Below, in pieces: positions 5,530 to 12,020 of a DNA stretch of 13,596 bases (its first letter is position 1; each line of letters starts with the position of its first letter). The position numbers were made by a program, and so were the translations under genes. Location: assembly GCA_902480035.1 (NCBI GenBank), contig CABSRC010000038.1:1-13596 (forward strand). Direction: 5' to 3'. Origin of the DNA: an uncultured Streptococcus sp. Its GTDB lineage: Bacteria; Bacillota; Bacilli; Lactobacillales; Streptococcaceae. A model generated the notes under the pieces. The model saw only the letters and a program-made list of their open reading frames with translations, was not told the DNA's origin and searched no databases.

Positions 5530-7749
5530 ATGCCAAAAGAAGAGAATTTAACTGGGGACCAAGTCGTTGCCCTTACAAAAAAATATTTATCACCTGAGGA
5601 TGTTGCTTTTGTGCAAAAGGCTTTGGTCTATGCAGTTGATTGCCATAGTGGTCAATTCCGTCAGTCTGGTGAGCCTTATATTATTCACCCGATTCAAGTG
5701 GCAGGAATCCTTGCTAAGCTGAAACTGGATGCTGTGACGGTTGCCTGTGGTTTTTTGCATGATGTCGTGGAAGATACGGACGCGACCTTGGATGATCTTG
5801 AGCGTGAATTTGGTCATGATGTGCGCGTGATCGTCGATGGGGTGACCAAGCTCGGGAAGGTCAAGTACAAGTCCCACGAAGAGCAGTTGGCGGAAAACCA
5901 CCGCAAGATGCTTATGGCCATGTCTCAAGATATCCGCGTGATTTTGGTTAAATTGGCTGACCGCTTGCATAATATGCGCACTCTCAAGCATTTGCGCAAG
6001 GACAAGCAAGAACGCATTTCGCGTGAGACCATGGAAATCTATGCACCACTCGCCCACCGTCTCGGGATTTCTAGCGTCAAGTGGGAGCTTGAAGATTTGT
6101 CTTTCCGTTATTTGAATGAGACAGAATTCTACAAGATTTCTCATATGATGAAGGAAAAACGTCGCGAGCGAGAAGAATTGGTCGAAGAGGTTGTCAACAA
6201 GATTGAGACCTATGCAGGGGAACGCCATTTGCATGGAAAAATTTATGGCCGACCAAAGCATATCTACTCGATCTACCGCAAGATGCAGGATAAAAAGAAA
6301 CGCTTTGATGAAATCTATGATTTGATTGCCATCCGCTGTATCCTGGATACTCCAAGCGATGTCTATGCCATGCTGGGTTATATCCATGAACTCTGGAAAC
6401 CGATGCCGGGGCGTTTTAAGGACTATATTGCCAACCGGAAGGCCAATGGCTATCAGTCCATCCATACGACTGTATATGGTCCTAAAGGACCGATTGAATT
6501 CCAGATCCGAACCAAGGAAATGCATGAAGTCGCTGAGTACGGGGTTGCGGCTCACTGGGCCTATAAAAAAGGCATCAAAGGTCAAGTCAACAGTAAGGAA
6601 TCTGCTATTGGGATGAACTGGATCAAGGAGATGATGGAACTCCAAGACCAGTCAGGCGATGCCAAGGAATTCGTAGAAAATGTAAAAGAAGACATTCTGG
6701 CAGAAGAGATTTACGTCTTCACTCCAGATGGAACTGTGCGCTCGCTTCCCAAAGATTCCGGACCGATCGATTTTGCCTATGAAATCCACACCAAAGTTGG
6801 GGAAAAAGCCATAGGTGCCAAGGTCAACGGCCGGATGGTGCCCCTCAATACCAAACTTCGGACGGGAGATCAGGTGGAGATTATCACCAATGCCAATTCC
6901 TTTGGTCCAAGTCGTGACTGGTTGACCCTTGTTAAAACTAGCAAGGCGCGCAACAAGATCCGTCAATTCTTTAAAAATCAAGACAAGGAATTGTCTATTA
7001 ACCGTGGCCGTGACCTCTTGATGGCCCAATTCCACGAGCATGACTTGGTAGCCAATAAGTTCATGGACAAAAAGCACATGGACAAAGTGCTACAAAAATC
7101 AAGCTATAAGACAGAAGAAGCCTTGTTTGCGGCGATTGGTTTTGGAGAGATTGGGGCTATTACCATCTTTAACCGCTTGACGGAGGATGAACGCCGAGAA
7201 GAAGAGCGGGCTAAGGCACGCGCAGAAGCAGAAGAGTTGGTCAAAGGTGGCGAGGTCAAGGTTGAAAATAAAAAAGATACCTTGAAGGTCCGTCATGAAG
7301 GTGGCGTGGTTATCCAAGGCGCTTCTGGCCTCTTGATTCGGATTGCTAAGTGCTGTAACCCAGTTCCAGGCGATGAAATTGTCGGCTACATTACCAAAGG
7401 GCGTGGTGTCGCTATTCACCGCCGAGACTGTATGAATCTTCGCGCTCAAGACAACTACGAGCAACGCTTGATTGATGTAGAATGGGAAGATAACAACACG
7501 ACCAAAGACTATATCGCCCACATCGATATTTACGGACTCAACCGTGCCGGACTTCTTAACGATATACTCCAAGTCCTCTCCAATACAGCTAAGATGATCT
7601 CAACTGTCAATGCCCAACCAACCAAAGACATGAAATTTGCCAATATCCACATTTCCTTTGGGATTCCGAACCTATCGATGTTGACAACGGTTGTGGATAA
7701 GATTAAGAGTGTGCCGGAGGTTTACTCTGTTAAGCGTACCAACGGCTAA
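5530..7749 (+). CDS. relA: Bifunctional (p)ppGpp synthetase/hydrolase (RelA/SpoT homologue)
   Basis: This long RSH enzyme makes (p)ppGpp from ATP and GDP/GTP and hydrolyses it, controlling the stringent response. The 739 residues show an intact HD hydrolase domain: H53, FLHDVVEDT with H77-D78 and E81-D82, and KLADRLHNMR with D144. The synthetase domain is also intact: GRPKHIYSIYRKM (240-252), YDLIAIR (263-269), FKDYIANRKANGYQSIHTTV (296-315) and PIEFQIRT (321-328). C-terminal regulatory parts follow: TGS (about 391-453), a helical region, a zinc-finger-like/RIS block with IRIAKCCNPVPGDE (603-616) plus H630 and C634, and ACT (about 660-739). Both catalytic centres keep their key residues, so the enzyme should be bifunctional as in other Gram-positives. 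It has its own predicted promoter. The symbol rel is also used. Confidence 0.97.
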   Translation: MPKEENLTGDQVVALTKKYLSPEDVAFVQKALVYAVDCHSGQFRQSGEPYIIHPIQVAGILAKLKLDAVTVACGFLHDVVEDTDATLDDLEREFGHDVRVIVDGVTKLGKVKYKSHEEQLAENHRKMLMAMSQDIRVILVKLADRLHNMRTLKHLRKDKQERISRETMEIYAPLAHRLGISSVKWELEDLSFRYLNETEFYKISHMMKEKRREREELVEEVVNKIETYAGERHLHGKIYGRPKHIYSIYRKMQDKKKRFDEIYDLIAIRCILDTPSDVYAMLGYIHELWKPMPGRFKDYIANRKANGYQSIHTTVYGPKGPIEFQIRTKEMHEVAEYGVAAHWAYKKGIKGQVNSKESAIGMNWIKEMMELQDQSGDAKEFVENVKEDILAEEIYVFTPDGTVRSLPKDSGPIDFAYEIHTKVGEKAIGAKVNGRMVPLNTKLRTGDQVEIITNANSFGPSRDWLTLVKTSKARNKIRQFFKNQDKELSINRGRDLLMAQFHEHDLVANKFMDKKHMDKVLQKSSYKTEEALFAAIGFGEIGAITIFNRLTEDERREEERAKARAEAEELVKGGEVKVENKKDTLKVRHEGGVVIQGASGLLIRIAKCCNPVPGDEIVGYITKGRGVAIHRRDCMNLRAQDNYEQRLIDVEWEDNNTTKDYIAHIDIYGLNRAGLLNDILQVLSNTAKMISTVNAQPTKDMKFANIHISFGIPNLSMLTTVVDKIKSVPEVYSVKRTNG

Positions 7750-7757
7750 TCGGCTAC

Positions 7758-7890
7758 TCAGTTATCTTTTATAGCTTCGTTAGCTCGCCTTGCCGTACTG
7801 AAGTACTGTCTGTGTCTCGCTGCCTTGCCCTAAAAGCAACTGAACAGCCTTTGGTTTTCGGATAGTCTGCCTGCGTCTCACTGCCTTGTC
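7758..7890 (+). repeat. Repeat-bearing intergenic stretch between rel and dtd
   Basis: The gap of about 200 bp (7750-7955) contains three kinds of repeat. An imperfect inverted repeat joins TCAGTT-at-CTTTTA (7758-7771) to TAAAAG-c-AACTGA (7831-7843) and could close a large hairpin. Inside it is a small perfect hairpin, GTACT-GA-AGTAC (7795-7806). Two 22-base direct repeats (7808-7829 and 7869-7890), sharing GTCTC and CTGCCTTG, agree at 18 of 22 positions, and every difference is a transition. A shorter related piece, CTCGCCTTGCC, lies at 7783-7793. The wording resembles BOX-like intergenic repeats of streptococci, from memory. No run of T follows the inverted repeat, so it is not a standard rel terminator. 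From 7891 to dtd I see only weak promoter-like A/T-rich sequence. Confidence 0.5.
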
Positions 7891-7955
7891 TGAAGTTGAT
7901 GTTCTTTGAAGGTTAGTAGTGAATGCCAAATAGATTTATAAAATAGGATAATCAA

Positions 7956-8399
7956 ATGAAATTAGTGATTCAACGGGTTAAGAGTGCCTCGGTTTCCATT
8001 GATGGTCAAGTCTACAATGCGATCCAGCAAGGCTTGTTGCTCCTAGTGGGAGTGGGGCCTGAGGATGACCAGAAGGATTTGGATTATGCGGTCCGCAAGG
8101 TATCGCAGATGCGTATTTTCTCAGATGAGGAAGATAAGATGAATCTTTCGGTCAAAGATGTCCAAGGGGAAATCTTGTCGATCTCTCAATTTACCCTCTT
8201 TGCGGATACCAAAAAAGGCAACCGTCCTGCTTTTACAGGGGCTGCCAAGCCAGATATGGCCAGTCAGTTATATGATGCCTTTAATGATCAATTAGAAAAA
8301 GAAGTCCCTGTCAAACGAGGGATCTTTGGAGCTGATATGGCAATCGAACTCATCAATGATGGTCCAGTGACGATTTTGTTAGATACAAAAAATCCATAA
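7956..8399 (+). CDS. dtd: D-aminoacyl-tRNA deacylase (Dtd)
   Basis: Dtd hydrolyses D-amino acids wrongly attached to tRNA, and also glycyl-tRNA(Ala), as a homodimer in the cytosol. The 147-residue protein is full length for the family and has both active-site motifs: SQFTL (77-81) and the cross-subunit Gly-cisPro motif NDGPVT (134-139, G136-P137). The GNRPAF segment (88-93) is also typical. AGGA seven bases before the ATG supports the start. It lies downstream of rel in the same orientation, an arrangement common in Firmicutes, but the 200-bp repeat-bearing gap leaves open whether they share a message. Its transcript ends in a terminator shared with the convergent regulator gene. Confidence 0.96.
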   Translation: MKLVIQRVKSASVSIDGQVYNAIQQGLLLLVGVGPEDDQKDLDYAVRKVSQMRIFSDEEDKMNLSVKDVQGEILSISQFTLFADTKKGNRPAFTGAAKPDMASQLYDAFNDQLEKEVPVKRGIFGADMAIELINDGPVTILLDTKNP

Positions 8400-8404
8400 G
8401 TAAG

Positions 8405-8437
8405 AAAACATGCAGTCGGATTAGACTGCATGTTTTT
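8405..8437. terminator. Bidirectional terminator between dtd and the manganese regulator
   Basis: AAAACATGCAGTC (8405-8417) pairs perfectly with GACTGCATGTTTT (8424-8436), a 13-bp stem with a 6-base loop. Five T follow on the plus strand (8433-8437, partly within the stem) and TTTTCTTAC on the minus strand. The regulator's stop codon (8421-8423) is in the loop, and its last residues KHAV are encoded in the stem. Confidence 0.88.
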
Positions 8438-9074
8438 CGATATAGAGTTGTTGGGCGATCACTTGGTTGATAGAAATTTCTTGTCCATGGATGATTAAGT
8501 GATAGAGGCCTGTGTAGTCATCATACCGTTGAAACGCGATAGTATTCCCAATCTGGAGATGGATCTGGTCTAAGAATTTTAGCAATTCATAGGTGTCATG
8601 GACCCTTTGCAGAATATACAGACCAGGTTGGGTCGCTTCGCTGAGACGGTCTTGGTAGGCTTCGACAAGCCTTTCGCCTTTTTTTGGAATTGTCCCACCG
8701 TGAGGGCAGGTCTTAGGAGTTCCAAGCATGTGATCCAGCTGGTCAATGAAATGTTCAGAAACGGTATGCTCGAGAACTTCTGCCTCTTCATGGACTTCTT
8801 CAGTTGTATAGTCAAGTTTTTCCAGAAGAAATACTTCGATCAAGCGGTGCTTGCGGTAGAGATCAGAGACCAACTGCGATCCTAGATCCGTTAGCAAATA
8901 CCCACGAGACTTGTCCTTCACCAAGAGACCCTCTGAGATCATGCGCTTAATCATCTCGGTCACAGCGGGTGGAGAGACCTGCATGCGACTCGCGATTTCC
9001 TTGTTGCTAATTTTTTCTACTTCTGTGCCAATTTCATAAATGCACTTGAGGTAATCTTCTTTGTTTGGTGTCAT
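8421..9074 (-). CDS. Manganese-dependent DtxR-family repressor (PsaR/ScaR/SloR type)
   Basis: This 217-residue DNA-binding protein belongs to the DtxR/MntR family and by homology represses Mn2+ import genes when bound to Mn2+. The N-terminal winged helix (about 1-70) contains KISNKEIASRMQVSPPAVTEMIKRM, the recognition helix-turn-helix. The metal ligands expected for PsaR/ScaR are all there: D7, H76, E80, E99, E102, H103, C123, H125 and D160. A dimerisation domain and a C-terminal FeoA/SH3-like domain (about 150-217) follow. The start at 9074 has GAGG upstream. It lies about 3 kb from psaA, and the psaBCA-tpx importer is its likely target, though the promoter it would bind is outside the window. 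The symbol differs by species (psaR, scaR), so I leave it blank. Confidence 0.93.
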   Translation of the reverse strand: MTPNKEDYLKCIYEIGTEVEKISNKEIASRMQVSPPAVTEMIKRMISEGLLVKDKSRGYLLTDLGSQLVSDLYRKHRLIEVFLLEKLDYTTEEVHEEAEVLEHTVSEHFIDQLDHMLGTPKTCPHGGTIPKKGERLVEAYQDRLSEATQPGLYILQRVHDTYELLKFLDQIHLQIGNTIAFQRYDDYTGLYHLIIHGQEISINQVIAQQLYIEKHAV

Positions 9075-9101
9075 GCTTTCCTCTTTTCTTCGCTCACTTC
9101 T

Positions 9102-9110
9102 AGTATATCA
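9102..9110 (-). promoter_or_regulatory. Predicted promoter of the manganese regulator
   Basis: On the minus strand TGA-TATACT is an extended -10 motif (TATACT at 9102-9107), with five of six matches to consensus and no convincing -35. It lies about 28 bases from the start codon and is followed by GAGG as ribosome binding site. I see no PsaR/ScaR-type palindrome next to it, so autoregulation is not supported by the sequence. Confidence 0.45.
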
Positions 9111-9140
9111 AAAATCTCTTCAAAAACGCTAGTGGAGTAA

Positions 9141-9175
9141 TGAGAATTGTCTCAAGCTCCAAAAGATGGTAGTAT
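9141..9175 (+). promoter_or_regulatory. Predicted promoter of the DUF3114-like gene with a palindrome over the -35
   Basis: TTGTCT (9147-9152) and TAGTAT (9170-9175), each four of six matches, are spaced 17 bp apart. A palindrome TGAGA-attg-TCTCA (9141-9154) covers the -35 box, where a repressor could sit. It does not resemble the AT-rich manganese-repressor operator I would expect. AAAGGA, seven bases before the ATG, is the ribosome binding site. Confidence 0.4.
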
Positions 9176-9198
9176 AGAAGCATAGAAAGGACGGCACT

Positions 9199-10224
9199 AT
9201 GAACAGACGGGAATTAGTGAGATTAGGCTGGAGAGAGAGTAGTTTAGCCTATATAGAGAAGCACTTGCAGGGATTGAAAGATCCACAAGCCTACCAAGAA
9301 CAATACCAGTCTGTCTTTTTCTTTGCCAGTCCTCTGTTTCAAAATATGTGGTTTCAAGAGATCAAAGATCTAACGGAAACGGCTGCCCAAGACTTGCTGA
9401 GGGGAGTCATGAAAATTCTTCTTATGCCAAGTGACCTGTCCGGAACTTGTGAAGAAACAGCCTTTCTTCTGAGTAGGATGGCTCCAGATTGTCCGCCAGG
9501 TTCCGACTTTTGGAAGGCTTTTTCACACGTCGTGCAAATCGCCTTTGAAAAGGATCCCTTAGCAGATCAGTCGGGAGATCAGCTCTTGAAACGCCAGGTT
9601 CACCAGTTACGCTACCTACTTTCAAGTTACCAAGCCCAATGGGTTCGGACGCATAAGGCCAGAGCTGGACAGACTGACGAGGAGGCCTTACAAGCTTACA
9701 TACAAAAGGCTAGAGCGGTCACGGTGGATGCTTATGCGGCTGCCCGCCTTCACAATAAGGTCTCCCTAGGGCCAGATGGTCACCTTCATTATCCATCAGG
9801 GGCCTCCCAACAAGTCAATTTCAAGGTCTTGTTAAATTTCCATACGGAGTATATTCTCGATCAAGCCGGGCGTTTTCTCAATGAAGTCGATCCAGTAGAA
9901 GTTTCTGAAAATGGCATTGTCAATGGGGCTAGTTTTAACTACGGGCTGGCTAGGGGACGGACCCATAAGGACTTAGATATTGACCCCGTCAAAGCTTGGG
10001 ACCCAGCCTTTCGGAAGCAGGTCCTTTATCGTCAAGGTGTTCGCTATCTAGCCCCTAAAAATGATCGCAGTGTCGAAGGCTACTGGAGTCGAAAAGGAGT
10101 CTTTGCACAGGGAGGTAAGAGCTACAAGCAACAAGTGGCACAGCGCGTGCGGAGTTTCCTCAGAGGCATCCCTCGCTTACGCTGGCGGGTTCTCCTCCAG
10201 AATGGGCTCCATCGGATTTTATAG
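9199..10224 (+). CDS. DUF3114-like protein of unknown function
   Basis: This 341-residue protein resembles DUF3114, a streptococcal family of unknown function; I recognise it mainly from the C-terminal half. The N-terminal part (1-170) is mostly helical and lacks a signal peptide or clear membrane segment. The C-terminal part has a polar, conserved-looking core: HLHYPSGASQQVNFKVLLNFHTEYILD (195-221), NGIVNGASFNYG (238-249), THKDLDIDPVKAWDPAFRKQV (255-275), and a basic tail (KSYKQQVAQRVRSFLRGIPRLRWR). The H256-x-D258-x-D260-x-D262 string and H215/D221 could bind a metal or act in catalysis, but that is inference. It is transcribed alone, divergent from the manganese regulator and convergent with tpx. 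SD AAAGGA supports the start. There is no sign of truncation, and no function can be given. Confidence 0.8.
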   Translation: MNRRELVRLGWRESSLAYIEKHLQGLKDPQAYQEQYQSVFFFASPLFQNMWFQEIKDLTETAAQDLLRGVMKILLMPSDLSGTCEETAFLLSRMAPDCPPGSDFWKAFSHVVQIAFEKDPLADQSGDQLLKRQVHQLRYLLSSYQAQWVRTHKARAGQTDEEALQAYIQKARAVTVDAYAAARLHNKVSLGPDGHLHYPSGASQQVNFKVLLNFHTEYILDQAGRFLNEVDPVEVSENGIVNGASFNYGLARGRTHKDLDIDPVKAWDPAFRKQVLYRQGVRYLAPKNDRSVEGYWSRKGVFAQGGKSYKQQVAQRVRSFLRGIPRLRWRVLLQNGLHRIL

Positions 10225-10230
10225 CAACGA

Positions 10231-10298
10231 AAGAACTGTTATTTTACATAAAATAGCCTAAGGGTTCTTAAAAGAAGTTAAAACAGTTAAGTTCTTAG
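10231..10298. repeat. Overlapping inverted repeats after the DUF3114-like gene
   Basis: Three alternatives overlap. TATTTTA-CA-TAAAATA (10240-10255, with TATTTTA starting at 10240) is a perfect 7-bp stem with a 2-base loop. CTAAG..CTTAA (10258-10271) pairs with TTAAG..CTTAG (10287-10298). AAGAAC (10231-10236) can pair with GTTCTT (10291-10296), and AACTGTT with AACAGTT. None has a T run, so a conventional terminator for the gene is not seen here. Confidence 0.4.
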
Positions 10299-10317
10299 AG
10301 CTGATCTATCAGGTGAT

Positions 10318-10455
10318 GAGCCTTTCCGCTGTGAGAAAAGTGCTTGAAACATTGTTGTTTCAAGCGCTCGGGAGTTTTGAAACGTTAGGTTCAAAACTAA
10401 GTCATGGAACTTCCTAGAAGTTCGCTGACGTCCGTACTCACTTAAGGAAAGGTTC
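10318..10455. repeat. 138-bp element that can fold as a four-way junction
   Basis: An outer stem encloses three hairpins. Outer stem: GAGCCTTTCC (10318-10327) with GGAAAGGTTC (10446-10455), an internal loop, then GTGAG (10331-10335) with CTCAC (10437-10441). Hairpin 1 (10339-10368): 13 bp including one G.U, loop TTGT. Hairpin 2 (10373-10398): AGTTTTGAA with TTCAAAACT, loop of 8. Hairpin 3 (10401-10429): GTCA/TGAC, a 2x2 internal loop, then GAACTTC-CTA-GAAGTTC. No coding frame explains it. It fills most of the 282-bp gene-free stretch between convergent genes. It may be a small intergenic mobile repeat of the BOX/RUP kind or a structured RNA; I do not recognise it as a named family. Confidence 0.6.
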
Positions 10456-10477
10456 TGAACAGATTTTGTAGATATAG

Positions 10478-10503
10478 AAAAGAGGTCGCAGACCTCTTTT
10501 TTT
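10478..10503. terminator. Bidirectional terminator at the end of tpx
   Basis: AAAAGAGGTC (10478-10487) pairs perfectly with GACCTCTTTT (10491-10500) around a GCA loop. On the plus strand a run of T extends to 10503. On the minus strand the hairpin lies three bases beyond the tpx stop and ends in TTTT. It should end tpx transcripts and stop any plus-strand transcript coming from the DUF3114-like gene. Confidence 0.85.
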
Positions 10504-10506
10504 CAT

Positions 10507-11001
10507 TTATCCAAGTGCTTTGACGGCTTCGATTGCAGCGTCGTAATTTGGTTCGCTGTTGATATTTTCTAGGTATTCAACGTAAGTAACCTTATTATCC
10601 GCATCTAAGACCAAGACAGCGCGTGCGAGCAAGTGCCATTCATTGATCAAGAGGCCGTAGGCTTTTCCGAAGGAATGGTCGTAGTAGTCTGAGAGCATGA
10701 TGGCATTGTCGAGCCCTTCAGCAGCGCACCATTTACCTTGAGCAAAAGGAAGGTCGACAGAGACCGTCAAGACGACAGTGTCTTCCATATCCGATAAGGT
10801 TTGATTGAAGTGACGTGTTTGCATCGAACAGATACCTGTGTCGATGGATGGGATAATGCTGAGGACTTTTTTCTTGCCAGCAAAATCAGCTAAAGATTTC
10901 TTCTCAAGAGCTGGAGTGATCAATGAAAAATCATGGGCCATTTCCCCTACTTGAAGTTGAGATCCGGTAAAGGTCACAGGGTTTCCTAAAAATGTTGCCA
11001 T
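10507..11001 (-). CDS. tpx: Thiol peroxidase (Tpx)
   Basis: Tpx is an atypical 2-Cys peroxiredoxin that reduces peroxides with electrons from thioredoxin. The 164-residue protein carries the active-site segment PSIDTGICSMQT (51-62) with T55 and peroxidatic C58, a resolving cysteine C92 (KWCAAEGL), and the catalytic-site arginine R127 in LLARAVLVLD. AAGGAG, eight bases before the ATG, supports the start. It is the last gene of the psaBCA-tpx cluster (the psaD position in pneumococcus) and lies 78 bp after psaA, consistent with cotranscription. That gap contains a small hairpin. Pairing a peroxidase with a Mn2+ importer fits the role of both in resisting H2O2, which many oral streptococci produce themselves. 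Confidence 0.95.
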   Translation of the reverse strand: MATFLGNPVTFTGSQLQVGEMAHDFSLITPALEKKSLADFAGKKKVLSIIPSIDTGICSMQTRHFNQTLSDMEDTVVLTVSVDLPFAQGKWCAAEGLDNAIMLSDYYDHSFGKAYGLLINEWHLLARAVLVLDADNKVTYVEYLENINSEPNYDAAIEAVKALG

Positions 11002-11021
11002 AAAAAGACTCCTTTTTTCTT

Positions 11022-11040
11022 TTCATTGTACATCAATGAA
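11022..11040. repeat. 7-bp hairpin between psaA and tpx
   Basis: On the minus strand TTCATTG-ATGTA-CAATGAA forms a perfect 7-bp stem with a 5-base loop a few bases before the tpx Shine-Dalgarno. The following bases are A-rich rather than T-rich, so it is not a terminator. It could be an mRNA processing or stabilising element separating psaA from tpx. TACAAT inside it is also a weak -10 match. Confidence 0.4.
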
Positions 11041-11079
11041 GGGGGAAGAGCCACTGATTTGTTTAGAAATCTGAATGGT

Positions 11080-12009
11080 CTACTGACTCAATCCTTCTGC
11101 GATCTTGTCTAAGTTCCACTTCATCATGCTGTAGTAGCTATCACCCTTTTCCCCTTCTTTGGCAATCGAGTCAGTAAAGATCTTTGCAAAGATAGGGATA
11201 TTGGTATCCTTAGACACAGTTTTCATAGGACGCTCATCGACACTGGATTCGACAAAGAGGGCCGGTACTTTGGTTTGACGCAATTTCTCTACCAGCGTTT
11301 TGATTTGGTCAGGTGTGCCTTCTTGTTCCGTATTGATTTCCCAGATATAGGCAGATGGGACGCCGTAAGCTTTGGAGAAGTATTTGAAGCAGCCTTCGCT
11401 GGTTACAATCATCTTCTTATCTTCTGGGATATTGTTGAATTTTTGTTTGGCTTCTTGGTCCAGCTTACTAAGTTTTTCAGTATAGGCAGCTAGATTTTTT
11501 TCGTAGAAGTCCTTATTTTTGGGATCTTTTGCGATCAATTGTTTGGCAATGTTTTTAGCGTAGAGGATCCCGTTTTCGAGATTGAGCCAAGCATGAGGGT
11601 CTTCTTTTCCAGCTTGGTTTTGGCCTTCCAAGTAGATGACGTCGACTCCGTCGCTAGCTGCGAAATAGTCTTTGTTTTCAACTTTATTGGCATTTTTGAC
11701 CAATTTAGTAAACCAAGCATTACCACCGGTTTCGAGGTTGATCCCGTTGTAGAAGATCAGGTCTGCTTGCGAAGTCTTTTTGACATCTTCTGGTAGCGGT
11801 TCGTATTCGTGAGGATCTTTGCCGACAGGAACGATACTGTGCAGATCGATCTTATCCTCAGCAATATTTTTAGTTATATCTGCAAGGATTGAATTGGTGG
11901 TGACCACTTTCAATTTACCAGAAGCTCCAGAAGAAGAGCCTTTGCTACAGGCCAACAGACCGAATAAGAGCGCCACAAAGAGGGCGAGGACAGAAGCGGT
12001 TTTTTTCAT
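11080..12009 (-). CDS. psaA: Manganese-binding lipoprotein of the ABC importer (PsaA/FimA/ScaA type)
   Basis: This 309-residue cluster A-I solute-binding protein captures Mn2+ (it can also bind Zn2+) and delivers it to PsaC at the membrane. The N-terminus is a lipoprotein signal with a hydrophobic stretch and lipobox LLAC, lipidated at C21. The four metal ligands known for PsaA occur at the same residue numbers: H67 (DPHEYEP), H139 (DPHAW), E205 (TSEGCF) and D280 (FTDS). The sequence is very close to the FimA/SsaB/ScaA proteins of oral streptococci, once described as adhesins. It is transcribed psaB-psaC-psaA, with an 11-base gap after psaC that carries an AAAGGGG ribosome binding site. Repression by the DtxR-family protein in this window is likely, but the operon promoter is outside it. 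Species-specific names are fimA, ssaB and scaA. Confidence 0.96.
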   Translation of the reverse strand: MKKTASVLALFVALLFGLLACSKGSSSGASGKLKVVTTNSILADITKNIAEDKIDLHSIVPVGKDPHEYEPLPEDVKKTSQADLIFYNGINLETGGNAWFTKLVKNANKVENKDYFAASDGVDVIYLEGQNQAGKEDPHAWLNLENGILYAKNIAKQLIAKDPKNKDFYEKNLAAYTEKLSKLDQEAKQKFNNIPEDKKMIVTSEGCFKYFSKAYGVPSAYIWEINTEQEGTPDQIKTLVEKLRQTKVPALFVESSVDERPMKTVSKDTNIPIFAKIFTDSIAKEGEKGDSYYSMMKWNLDKIAEGLSQ

Positions 12010-12020
12010 GTGTTTCCCCT

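Noticed and set aside
5590..6645. 351-codon open frame on the minus strand opposite rel
   Set aside because: It lies wholly inside rel, whose plus-strand product has all catalytic motifs. The minus translation shows no recognisable domain and has no ribosome binding site, so it is a shadow of the biased codon use.
7758..7890. Repeats between rel and dtd as a CRISPR array
   Set aside because: There are only two imperfect copies of 22 bases with a 39-base interval, no further units and no cas genes.
9075..9198. Search for a manganese-repressor palindrome in the divergent regulator/DUF3114 gap
   Set aside because: Only the short TGAGA/TCTCA palindrome is present; it lacks the AT-rich extended dyad expected for ScaR/PsaR binding.
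10061..10261. 66-codon frame overlapping the end of the DUF3114-like gene, considered as a frameshifted C-terminus
   Set aside because: The main frame ends naturally in a basic helix at a reasonable length, and the alternative frame shows no continuation of the domain.
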